Source: Ichthyophthirius multifiliis (Eukaryota; Ciliophora; Oligohymenophorea; Hymenostomatida). Taken from it: a stretch of DNA of 64,000 nt. Below the pieces are notes generated by a model. That model saw only the letters and a list, made by a program, of their open reading frames with translations. It was not told the origin of the DNA and searched no databases. This document shows, piece after piece, positions 1-11,108 of the stretch. Each line of letters begins with the position of its first letter. Position 1 is the first letter of the stretch. The stretch spans positions 1 through 64,000 of the forward strand of contig NW_004086320.1 of the NCBI RefSeq assembly GCF_000220395.1, in the 5' to 3' direction. Made by a program: the position numbers and the translations under genes.

Positions 1-158
1 CCAAAATAAATAATCGTTTTACTAGAATATCAAACAAAAAGAAAAGGATTATATATGTGTTAAAAATTAAAATGAAAATAAAATTAAATTAAAATATAAT
101 TTGATCAGGTAAAAATTCAAAAAAGTAATAAAGCCAAAAAATATAATTTTGAAATTAA

Positions 159-218
<60 letters not shown>

Positions 219-1615
219 TTATTTATACTTGTTTTTTAAAAAAAAAAAATAAAAATTATTTCTATTAAAAATTTAGAAATTAAGATATTCGGAAAAGATA
301 TATAAATAGAGATTTATAATTGAAGTATTTTTAAATAAAAAAAAAGTTATAAAAACTCTGATATTATATGCTCGGATTTTTCTCAATAATAATAAATTAA
401 AAAGTTTTGAAGAAATCAGTCCAAAACTTAGATTTAAAGCTAAAAAATGCTTTTTATATTCTTTTTTTTATTTTAAAATTAAAATGTAAATTAAACTTAA
501 AAAGATACTAATTTTGGAACAAATAGAATTCTTAAATAAACTTTAATTAATAAAATTTTAGATGACATTATAAATAATACTAGACGTATATTTTCTAATT
601 TTTTTATCTAATAGAATTCTTTTTTTAAGAAAAAAATGAATTATTAATTAATAAAATAGTTTAAAAATTTAAAGAATAATAAAAAATAAATTGAAAAAGT
701 AGAAATTAGAATATTCCTTTAGGTTTTTAATGATAATATAGAAGAAGATATAAAATTAAAATAATTAATAAGTTTTAATGGAGTCCGTTCTTTTATAAAT
801 TGAGAATAAAAAGTGGATATATAAAATAAGTTTATTTATAAAATTATTATCTTTAATATTTAATTGCATAAAATCAAAAAATTAATTTAATAAGTTAATT
901 TTTTTTTTTAATAAAATATTATATAATTTTTAAAAAAATAAAAGAAAATCTAAAAAAAAACTTATTTTTAATTATATTTACATTGCAGATTATATAAAAA
1001 AACAATATATAGCATTAATATAATGAAAAACTAAAATTTTTTGTTCAATAATTTTTGTTCAATATATATATTTGTTTTGTTTTTTTGTTAAAAAAAATAT
1101 ATAATAAAATGTATAATTAAGTTGATAATTTAGATAAATTATAATAAAAAAAATAAAAAATGGGTTAATTCTTGAAAAAGTTAACTTTAATTAATTTTTT
1201 ATATAAATAGAAAAAAAAATTAAAATAATAAATATTAAATATAAAAACAGATAATCATACATTAAAGAAAAATATTTACTAAGAGTTTATTAAAAAATAA
1301 ATAATGAATTATTTAGTAAAAACAAAATAAAATTTAAAATAATTAAATATTATAAGAATACAAATAACAATAATAGCAATTAAATAAAAAAAAAGTATAA
1401 AATATATTCATTTATAATATATAAATTATATTTAGTTTAAAATATACATAACCTAATATAAAACCTATTATAAAATTAGAGAAAAAAATTATGGAAATAT
1501 ATAATAAAAAATGAAATAACTTTTATATAATAAAGTGTGAATTATTAAAAATATTTTTTTTGAAAATCGATGAATTAGAAAAAAAAAAATAGAATTTAAA
1601 TTAATAAAAAGGTAT

Positions 1616-1659
<44 letters not shown>

Positions 1660-1963
1660 TTTTATATATTTATTATATGATAATATATACATAAATTTTA
1701 TATTGAAATGATTATTTTACTTGTAAAATAAATTATTAATCATATTAGATTTATAAAATAAATAATTATTATTATTTAAATAATTTCATAATTAAAATTT
1801 TTAAAAATAGATATTTATTGCAAATTTAATAAAAAAATATAGATATAATTAATAACTAAATAAGATATAATATATACATATATAATCTATATAAAAAAAA
1901 GTTAAATTTGTGAGAAAATAAAAGTATTAAAAAAGAATAAAGATAATATATAAAATAAAAATA

Positions 1964-1964
<1 letters not shown>
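1..1964. other. AT-rich spacer, no gene recognised
   Basis: Almost pure A/T. It holds an (AT)n run at about 161-214 and another at about 1621-1650. I found no stretch with the mixed codon use seen in the real genes of this window. A short open frame on the minus strand near 1489-1692 is made only of Ile/Tyr/Phe/Lys-type codons over the TA repeat and is not a gene. Confidence 0.6.
161..214. repeat. (AT)n microsatellite
   Basis: Uninterrupted AT dinucleotide run of about 27 units in spacer DNA. Confidence 0.95.

Positions 1965-1965
<1 letters not shown>

Positions 1966-2019
<54 letters not shown>
1966..2019. repeat. (TAA)n microsatellite in the 5' leader of the eL32 gene
   Basis: About 18 TAA units ending two bases before the eL32 start codon. 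It very probably lies in the 5' untranslated leader or core promoter. In the ciliate code a TAA run read in frame would be poly-Gln; here it is outside the conserved N-terminus ([10 protein letters not shown]...), so I treat it as untranslated. Confidence 0.9.
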
Positions 2020-2021
<2 letters not shown>

Positions 2022-2022
<1 letters not shown>

Positions 2023-2426
2023 TGGCTATTAAACCCGTATCACATAAAAAAATTATTAAAAAAAGAACGAAAAAATTCGTAAGATTTGAAAGTGAAGATT
2101 TTGGAAAATTACGTTCTTCTTGGAGAAGACCAAGAGGTATTGATAATCGTGTTAGACGTAGATTCAGAGGATAAAGAAGTATGGTGAAAATTGGTTTTGG
2201 TTCTGACAAAGCAACAAAGCATTTACTTCCCAATGGATTCAAAAAATTCTTAGTTACTAACTTATAAGACCTCGAAGTTCTTTTAATGAACAATAGATAA
2301 TATTGTGGAGAAGTTGCACACAATGTTTCAGCTAGAGTTAAAGCATAAATCGTTAAAAGAGCTGCTGAACTTGGAGTTAGAATAACTAATGGAAATGCTA
2401 AGGTTAGAACTGAAGAGAAAAAATGA
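2022..2426 (+). CDS. RPL32: 60S ribosomal protein L32 (eL32)
   Basis: Structural protein of the large cytosolic ribosomal subunit. The 134-codon frame is intron-free and gives the family's usual size. It begins [19 protein letters not shown] and carries the conserved [18 protein letters not shown] block (about residues 35-52), a hallmark of eL32. TAA and TAG occur inside conserved positions and must be Gln (for example RRRFRGQRSMVK), which fixes the genetic code of the window. The gene ends with two consecutive TGA codons. It has better codon use and higher G+C than its surroundings, as expected of a highly expressed gene. The minus-strand open frame over this locus is a shadow. Confidence 0.97.
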
Positions 2427-2690
2427 TGATAATTTATATAAAAATAAATAAATATAAATAAATAAAGATCGGGAAATATTTTTTTAAATAAAAGCTTTTG
2501 TATTTCTTTTTTTTTTTAGTAAATAATTTTATTTAAATATAATAATTTTTTTTTTAATTCTTAAACATATTATTTTTTTTTTTAAATTTTTTTTTTATTT
2601 TATATAATAAATATTTCTTTTTATTATGTTTTTATAAAATAAACTTTATAAATTATAACTTATTAAATAACTTTATATAATTAATTTTAA

Positions 2691-5600
2691 TCATATTTGC
2701 TTTCTATTAATTCCATGTTTGAAAATTTCTAATTCAGCCTATTATGGTCCTAATAAAGCTGATAATATAACAGCAATAGGATTTCCATATTTTTTTTCGT
2801 AATTTTTATGTTCATATTCTTTAATTATTCGAATTGTTTCTTCTTTTTCGATATTTTTTAAATATTTTTTTTTAGAATCAAGTTTATTTTGCATTTCTTG
2901 AAATTGTTTAAAAAATTATTCTTTATTTAAATAATTATTTAAAGGGATATCATTATCATACATAATAATTTTATGAGATATTGGTTAGTTATCTATTTAA
3001 CTATCATTAAAGAACTTTTTTTTTTTTTTTTTTTCGAAATAAAATATATGTATTATATTAAAAAATACAAATGAAATATTTGAATTTGTATAATTTAATT
3101 AATCAAAAGTATTTTTATCTTCTGATTTTTTCTTATTATTTAACTATATTAAATTTCTAATTTTTCTTTATGTCTTTTTTATTTTATTTTTTTATATTAA
3201 ATAAAAATACTTACTTCATTATATATAATATCATTTGATGTTGATTTAGTTGCAAAAAGCTAATCTATTGTTCTTTCTAAAGTATTTAGATCATCTTGAG
3301 TTAAACCATCAAAAATTTATTGCATGTTTTACATCATTTATTTCTTTTATTTAAAAGTTTCTTCATTTTTTACTTATGCAATATTTACTTTACTTAAATT
3401 CATATTATTAACTACATTAACTTATTTGATATTTAAAATGCTAGCTTTTTTTGTTATTGTTTTTTTAATAAAAAAATATAAATATACATAATTATTATAT
3501 ATCTATAATATTACAATTATTTTATAATAAACTATTATTTTCATTTTTATAATATTCTCCATTATAAGAATGCAATTAATTATTAAAAGAGAAATATTAT
3601 TCATTTATTTTTAAATTTGTTTTAAATATATCTAAACAGGTATTTTAAATAATCTAAAGTTCCTTTATTTCTTATAGTTTAGAGGATTTCTATAATAGAA
3701 ATTCTTTACTTTTTTAGTCTAAGAAATCTGGTAAGTTTTATTCATAAACTTTTTCGCCAAAATTTAAAATGGTATGAATTATCCAAGAAAGACCTTCTTT
3801 TCTATTATCTTTTCCATATTTTAAAATTTCAAAGTAGAAAACTTTTTTAGCTTGATTTAATTATTTTTAATATTATTTTTTTATTTAAATTTCTTTTTCA
3901 ATAGCATTGATCATTTACTTTTTTTTTTTTTATAAATTAATTTTTTTTTTTTTATTAAAAATAAATTAAATTCTACAAAATTATAATATTATTTCGTAGA
4001 AAAACTAGCATAGGAATCTTACAAATTCTATACTTCTTTTTCTAATTCTTATATTTTGTTTGAAATAACCATCACATTTTCAATTATAGCCGACCTACTA
4101 GGATTTTATGGTTGAATTTTTTTCAAACTACTACTCGTTACACTTTATTCTTCACTTTTTTTTCCAAAAATTAAATTATTTGTCATATATTTCTTTAAAC
4201 TATCATTAGTACTACTTATATTATGATGACTTTCTTAAGGATTTTTAATTTATTAATTATAAGCTTCAATTTCTTATTTCAAACTTTCTTTCAGTCCTTT
4301 AATCTATCTCATTTTTAAAAAAATGGATTGATTTTCTAGCCTCAATACCCTTAAAATATTCTACTTATTAATAATTAGGTTAAATATATTTTTTTCTTTT
4401 TATAATAAATGCAATTCGACAATATTTGAAATTTTTTCGAAATTTTTGGCCCTTTCTACTATATTTAAATTCGTGTCAACATCATTATCTATAGAATAAA
4501 ATGTGCACAAAATCCTTTTTATACCTTCAGATGTTAAATCAGATTGACTTAAATTATTATCTTCGTTTCCATTTATATTAGGAACTTATTTTACATATTT
4601 TATTATTTACTTTTATATTTATCGAATATCGTTTGATATATTATCTTCGTTTTCATTTTCATTTTCGTTTTCATTTTCTTTTTCGTTTTTCTTTATTTAT
4701 TTTATTGCATGCTAAGACATTTGCTGAAAATTTTAATTACTTTAGTTTATTTCATCTCCTTTTTAGTTTATGTTTTTTTTAGATTAATCATTTGTTTCTG
4801 ATATCTTTTTATTATTTATTAAAAGATTTTTATATTTATATATATATCATTATTTTTATTTATTTATTTTTTTTAAAAAAGACCGTATTTTTTCTTAATA
4901 AATCTGTAAATGAATTTTTTTTTGCTTTTTCTTATTGGCTTCTTAATATTAATAATTTTTTTTCTGCCAATGATTTTGGAGTGAAATCTTAATCATTTAT
5001 TTTTATGTCAGTAAATTATTCACGGGCTATTATAAGTACACTTTATCGTGTTTTTTCAGCTATTTATTTCATATCTTTTATTCTTTTGGTTTAGACTTAA
5101 GGTGATTCTTATATTAAGTTTTGGCTCTATTTATTTTATATATATCTATTTTTTAAATTTTGTTTACGTTTATAATTAATTGTCTCTATGTGTCGTCATA
5201 TTTTAGATTTTAATTAATATCTTGTTTAGCTTATAATTGTAGACTCTAAAGTTTTTTTTAATTTCTCATATGTTTTTGCCATTAATCAAGTTCTTAAATT
5301 TATTTTATTTCATTCTTTTTTATTTGGTTTTAAATTTGTTCATATTAAGAATGAGATTTATTTATTTTCTATATATAAGGTAATTTCAAAGTCTATTAAG
5401 GAGATTTTAGTTAAAATTCATTATTCTATTCTTCAAATTAATAATATCTAAAATAAAAAATAATATTATTATTATATTATGATATATATTTAGTTTTAAC
5501 ATTTCACTCATTAGTAATTTTTTTCCTGGTTTGTTTTTTAATTATTATAAGACATTTTATTCATAGTAATTATATTCGGGTCTTTTGTATATTTTTGTAC

Positions 5601-5898
5601 CCCTTAAAAAAGCTATATCAGAAAGAAATCTTTTTGATTTATAATTTCCTTATTTTTTCGATTTTTTTTCTTTTACCTCAACTTAAATAATTTTGTAAAA
5701 GTCAATTTTGTTTAGTTCATTTTATTCAATTTTATTTGCTATATCATCTTAAAGTTATTTTTCAATGTTATAATTATTAAAATTTATTCTAATTAAGTCT
5801 TTTGCATTTGTATTGTTTATATCTTATTTAAAATCTATTAATCTTAAAAATTTTTTGCTTTATTAAAGTTTAAATTTTTCTTTAATGTATTAATTCAT
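2691..5898 (-). CDS. uncharacterised coiled-coil protein, multi-exon
   Basis: Not recognised. With TGA as the only stop, the minus strand is open in several exons from an ATG at 5898 to TGA at 2691. The N-terminus (MNQYIKEKFKLQQSKKFLRL) is followed by a Lys/Gln-rich coiled-coil-like stretch, a compact block containing SKRFLSDIAFLRGTKIYKRP, and more helical Gln/Lys/Asn sequence. There is an Asn-Glu dipeptide repeat near 4650-4690. The C-terminus includes YGNPIAVILSALLGP and ends GINRKQI. Two introns are clear: one at about 3158-3211 (GTAAGT...TTAG) and one at about 5455-5510. Other exon joints were not all traced, so this could be two adjacent genes. No catalytic motif was seen. Confidence 0.5.
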
Positions 5899-6220
5899 TT
5901 ATAAGTATATTTAATAAAAAATATTATTTATGATAAATAAAATTTATTTTATATAAATTTAATCATTAATAATATTTATATTTTTATTAAATATATTAGT
6001 ATGTTAAAAATATAAACAAATTTTTATTTTCTAATTTAAAATATAATTTCTTATTTTTTTTGATTTAAACAAAAATCAATAAAAAATATAAATAATAAAA
6101 TCCAAAAAATTATATAATTTTTTATTAATAAATTAATAATTTATATATCTTTATTTTTTTTATAAAAACAAAAACTAAAAAACCAAAGTATTTTAAAAAT
6201 AATTATATTTAATACAAAAT
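5899..6220. other. AT-rich divergent spacer
   Basis: Lies between the 5' ends of the minus-strand coiled-coil gene and the plus-strand chaperonin gene, so it should hold both promoters. No specific element is recognisable in the A/T-rich sequence. Confidence 0.5.
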
Positions 6221-8388
6221 ATGTTGAAATAAATAAAATATTTATATGGTACTACCAAAATTATTTATGGAAAAAAAGCAAGAGATTAAATAATAAAAGG
6301 AATAGAATAATTAAATAAAGCAACATCATGTACTCTTGGTCCAAAAGTACATAAAATAGATAAATAAAATTACCTTTATAACAAAATGATAGGGAAGAAA
6401 TGTATGTTTAGACAATGAATTAAGACTTCCTAGAATAACAAAAGATGGAGTAACAGTTGCAAAAAATATAATGTTTGTAAATACTATTTTTTTATATAAA
6501 TATAATAAAAATAAAACATATAATAAGAAAAATAAATTATTAGAAATCGGAGCTTCTTTAACTAGATCAGCTTCTGGATATACAAACAAATTTGCAGGAG
6601 ATGGCACTACTACAACAATCATATTAGCAAACTCTATATTAGAGTAAATATTTTATTATTAAAATCAAAATACAAAAAATTAAAAAAGAGAAGGATAAAA
6701 ATATGTAAATTTTGATATAAATCCGATAGAAATGAAAAAAGGAATGGATATTGGCAAAAAACATATTCTTGAATATTTAGAAGAAATTTCAATAAAAGTA
6801 AATACTAAAGACTAGCTTAATAAGGTTGCAATGGTTTGCACAAACCATGATTAAAAAATGTCTAAATTAATAAGCGATGCTTTAATAGAAGTAGGATTAG
6901 ATGGTATTATAGAAATTGAGCCTGGAAATTAACTGGTTAATGAACTTTCTGTAAAATTAAATATATATATAAAAATAAATAAATATATATATAAAAATAT
7001 ATATATATATATATATGTATATATTTATATATATAAACATAATATACATATATATATATATATAAATATAAAATATTTTCTTATTTTAATTTATATATAA
7101 GTTTACTAAAGGTATAACATTAAGTAGAGGATATGCATCTAGAGAATTAATAATAAATAAATAATCCAATAGTGTAGAATTAAATTATCCTCTTATATTA
7201 ATAGCAGATTTAGAAATTAAATAAATTCGGGAAATAGTTCCTGCTTTAGAACTTGCTAAAAAATTTAATAAATCATTATTAATTTTTGCTAAAGATATAT
7301 CAAATGATGTTTTATCTAGTATAATCTTTAATTAACAAAAGAAAATAATTAATGTAACTAAAAAATATATTTTTATTTTAATATACTAATATAAATATAC
7401 ATATAAATAATAACAAAAATATAGTGTTGTGCAATAACAGTACCTGGAATGGGTAATTACTCACGTGTTTTATTAGAAGGTATAGCCTTATTAACAGGCG
7501 CGACCCTATTCGAAAATTTAAATTACGAATTATTTTAAGAAATACAATAGAAAGACTTTGGGAAATGCCAAGAAGTATTAGTTTCTGAACTTGAGACTTT
7601 TTTTTAGGGCACATAAGGACCTTAAGATAAAATAAACTAAAGAGTAGAAGAATTAAGAAAATCCATAAAAAATTCTGATAATGAAACTTCATAGAAAATC
7701 TTGAAAGAAAGACTGGCTAGATTTACAGGAAAAATGGCCATAATTTTATGCGGGGGAAATACTGAATTGGATATTTACGAAAATAGAGATAGGTTAGTTG
7801 ATGGTTTAAATGGTGTTAAAAATGCTATTAAATATGTATATATATAAATTTATATTTTTTTATTTTATTTTTTATAGGGAATTGTAACAGGAGGAGGTAC
7901 TTGTTTATTAAAAGCATCTTAATTATTAGATTATATAGAAGTGGAAAATTTCGAATAAAAATGTGGACTAAATGCTCTCAAAACCGCACTACTTAAACCT
8001 ACTTAGATTTTATTGGATAATGCGGGGTTTAATGGGAAATATATCGTTTAAAAAATTCTGGAAAAGTAATAGGATGATCCATATATTGATATGATTTGAA
8101 TACTAGGTTTTTTTTTTTTTTTTTTTCAAATAAAATAAAGTATTTTGTATTTTTATATTTTAAGATGAATATGTTAATTTTATAGATAGAGGTATTTTTG
8201 ATTCTTTAACAGTTTCTAAATCAACTATTGAAGATTCTATTGGTGTTGCTTCGATGATATTAACTACTGAAGTTGCGGTTATAAAAGAAAAAAAGCTATA
8301 CACGTATAATAATTTTATTTAAAATTTTTCTATTTTCTTATTTTTTTTAGCTCCAAGCTTAAAAAGTTTTAAAAAATAGATATTTTGA
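6221..8388 (+). CDS. chaperonin 60 (Hsp60/GroEL family), divergent, with in-frame TGA
   Basis: Group I chaperonin, expected in the mitochondrial matrix as a folding machine. Exon 1 gives KGIEQLNKATSCTLGPK. After a short intron (6347-6392) come GRNVCLDNELRLPRITKDGV and VAKNI. Exon 3 starts at 6528 and holds the ATP-site motif AGDGTTTT, then INPIEMKKGMDIGKK. Further introns start at 6951 and near 7350, and a GGGNTELD block follows. ILLDNAGFNGKYIV and, after intron 8107-8164, DEYVNFIDRGIFD complete the equatorial domain. A TGA sits in frame at 8097-8099, before that last conserved exon. The final intron near 8304-8350 does not keep frame cleanly; the nearest usable stop is 8386. The usual Gly-Gly-Met tail is absent. 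It could be a pseudogene, a decayed paralogue or a gene with a base error. Confidence 0.85.
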
Positions 8389-8746
8389 GAGAAATTATTT
8401 AAATTTTTTTTATATATTATTAAAAAACTTTTATATTAAAATTTATATAAAAAAAAAACTAATTTAAATATAATTATTTTTTATTTAATAATAAAAAAAA
8501 AATAAGAAAAAGGCACAATTTTATACACGAAAATTTATTTTATAAAATAAAAATATATTTTATTTTTAGTTTAAAAAAAAAAAGAATTTTTTTTTTAAAG
8601 AGTTTATTTATTTCTAGTTTATTTTTTATTTTTTTAAAAAAAAACATTTAAATTTACAAACATATACAAAAAAAAAATACATATATATATATTTTGTTTA
8701 TCTTTTATATTTTTTTAAAATTTTTATATTATTTATTAATTTAATA
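8389..8746. other. AT-rich spacer between convergent genes
   Basis: A/T-only sequence between the 3' ends of the chaperonin and dynein light chain genes. It is presumed to hold both polyadenylation regions. No gene seen. Confidence 0.5.
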
Positions 8747-9239
8747 TCATCCTGATTTAAAAAGCAAAACTGATTTTCTTAATGTTATAAGGTCAAAAAA
8801 TGTTAAAGAAGTAGAATCAAAAGTTAATGAGCATCCAAAATTTTTTCCTAATAATACATTACCATTCACCATCTCCTATATATTTGAAAATTTTAAAATA
8901 TAAATTTTTATATATATATATATAATAATATATGAATATATATATATATATTTATCATCATATTAAAAATAATAACCAATTTTAAATTCAGGCTATGATT
9001 TTACATATTTTACTAATAATAAAGCCATATCTTTTTCTAAAGCTTAGGAATTTTCTCTTATAACAACTTCTGCTTCTATAAATATAAAAAATATATATTT
9101 TTTTTATAAAAAAATTCAATAATTTTGTACATCTAACTACTTTCTTAAATAAAGGCTAGGCCATATCGTTAAATCTTACTTAATGAAGAGGAAGGGGTTC
9201 TTCAATCTTTGGTTCTTCATCAGAATCTGAATTGTTCAT
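8747..9239 (-). CDS. LC8-type dynein light chain
   Basis: Small dimeric hub protein of axonemal and cytoplasmic dyneins. The N-terminal exon reads MNNSDSDEEPKIEEPLPLHQ, an acidic extension not in canonical LC8. An intron at about 9071-9129 leads to ENSQALEKDMALLLVKYVKS, matching the LC8 ALEKYNIEKDIAAYIKKEF helix. The last exon has LLGKNFGCSLTFD and ends SVLLFKSG, matching the family's VGRNFGSYV and AILLFKSG. The joint between exons 2 and 3 (about 8892-8985, a TA-rich intron) misses the expected phase by one base, like other frame breaks in this window. At roughly 115 residues it is longer than the usual 89. Confidence 0.8.
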
Positions 9240-9587
9240 ATTTTTTTGATTAATATAAAAAAATTAATTTATAAAATAAAAATATATATGTATTTTTATT
9301 AATTATATTTTTTTTTTATAAATAAGAATATATATATATATATATATTTTTATTTTGTAACTTTTTTTTTTTGAAAAAATAAATAAAGTTTAAAATCAAA
9401 AATATGTTAAATAAAAATATAAATAAAATATATTTTTTTTTGTTTTTTTAAAAATTATATATATTTCTTTTTTTATAAAAAAAATAAAAAATAAAAAACA
9501 AAAAAATAGAAAATAGTATTTATACAAAATTCAAAAAGGATTATTTAATTTTTTTATTTTTTTATTTTTTGAAAAAAAAAAAAAAAA
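9240..9587. other. AT-rich spacer
   Basis: Upstream of the dynein light chain gene and downstream of the AGC kinase gene, both on the minus strand. A/T homopolymers only; no gene seen. Confidence 0.5.
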
Positions 9588-11108
9588 TCATATTTCATAT
9601 TTTTAAATAATATCATATTTTTCATCTTCATCACTTATTTTAATATTGTTACTTATATTTTAAGATGAACTTAAAGAATTTTAACAATCACTATTAATTA
9701 TATTATTTGAATCAACCGTAAAATCTAATTAAATTAATTTAGATAATAAAATAACAAAAATATTTTTTTACATAAATATTTTTCTAAAGAATAAATTTTA
9801 TCATCCACTGGTGAATATAAAGACATTTCTTTAAATTCAGGATCAATATATCTAACATCTATTTCATTATCTAATTTAGGTACAAAAGGAGGTACAATCT
9901 ATTATTTTTACAATAAATCCCATTTCAAATCCGAAAACCAGGGATGTTCTATTATTTCTTTTGCCCCATCTAAACTTCCTAATCTTTTATTCGGATCTTT
10001 TTCCAACAAACCATTAATAATACTTTTTAATTTCCCTTATATCTTAGGATGTGGGGTAGGGTTATTTTTTTCAATATTCTAAAATAATGTTTTTCTACTT
10101 TCATTATAAAAAGCAGGTTATCCTGTAACCATCTCGTATATTATATTTCCTAAAGTCCACCAATCGACAGGCTTACCATGTCCTTTTTATAATAAAATCT
10201 CAGGAGCTAAATATTCGGGAGTTCCACATAAGGATTTTGCTTCTTGACCTATAATATTCATTTTTGAAAGTCCAAAATCAGTTAATTTTATATATCCTTC
10301 TTTAGTTATTAGTACATTTTCGGGTTTTAAACTAATTTTATTTTATTTTAATGTTTTATATATATAAATTTACTCTCTATAAATGATGTTCTTGCTATGC
10401 AAATATTCGAAAGCTTTAACCATTTAAGCAGCATAGAATTTAGTTCTATTTTTTTTGTTTAATAAAATAAAATATATTTCTATTTTATTAAAATAAAATA
10501 TATATTTATATATTTTATTAAATTATATTTTATCAGTATAAATATATATTTATATAATTATATATATATATATATATGTAAATTAAATTTAAATTATTAA
10601 ATACTATTATTCTGTAAGCTATCTTTTTGCATATAATAACTAATATAATTCTCCTCCAGGACAGAATTCCAAAACAAAATAAATATATTTATTATCTTAA
10701 AAAGCATATTTCATTTTTACAATATATTAGTTATCCACTTATTACTATATTTAAATTAATAAAAATATAATAGAAACAAATATATTAATTTATATGTTTT
10801 TTTTAATTAATTATGGATTTAAATGACTAACATTATATACTATATATAGGCTTATTAAAAAATATAAGTACTAAAATGTTTCTTTCGCCAATAACATGCT
10901 CTCTTTGATTTTTTTCTTTTATTAATTATTTTTTTATAGCTTTTAATGCATAGACCTAATTATCATCTTTTTTCCTTACCAAAGAAACTTTAGCATAAGA
11001 ACCTTTTCCTATTATTGTAAGTAAATAAAAAGAATCTAAAGAAATAGGCTTTTTTTCTTGATTTTCAAATTATATAAAGTCGTACAAATTAATATTATTA
11101 TTTTTCAT
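9588..11108 (-). CDS. AGC-family Ser/Thr protein kinase
   Basis: Phosphorylates Ser/Thr of cytosolic targets. The start [19 protein letters not shown] is followed by the glycine loop [15 protein letters not shown] and the ATP lysine in [11 protein letters not shown]. The catalytic loop is IIYRDLKPENVL, split by an intron at about 10331-10372. The activation segment is [10 protein letters not shown] with [16 protein letters not shown], then the AGC hallmark [10 protein letters not shown]. The domain ends with the arginine loop [11 protein letters not shown] and HPWF. An AGC C-terminal tail follows ([21 protein letters not shown], reported here as its two halves [10 protein letters not shown] and [11 protein letters not shown]). 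A Ser/Asn-rich end leads to TGA at 9588. At least three short introns interrupt the gene. It resembles the PKB/S6K/PKA group; the subfamily is not decided. Confidence 0.92.

Noticed and set aside
1856-2323. 155-codon minus-strand open frame
   Set aside because: It lies over the eL32 gene and the TAA repeat (hence its poly-Ile run); it is a shadow.
6326-6622. 98-codon minus-strand open frame
   Set aside because: Opposite strand of chaperonin-60 exons; no independent support.
7378-7692. 104-codon minus-strand open frame
   Set aside because: Shadow of chaperonin-60 exons.
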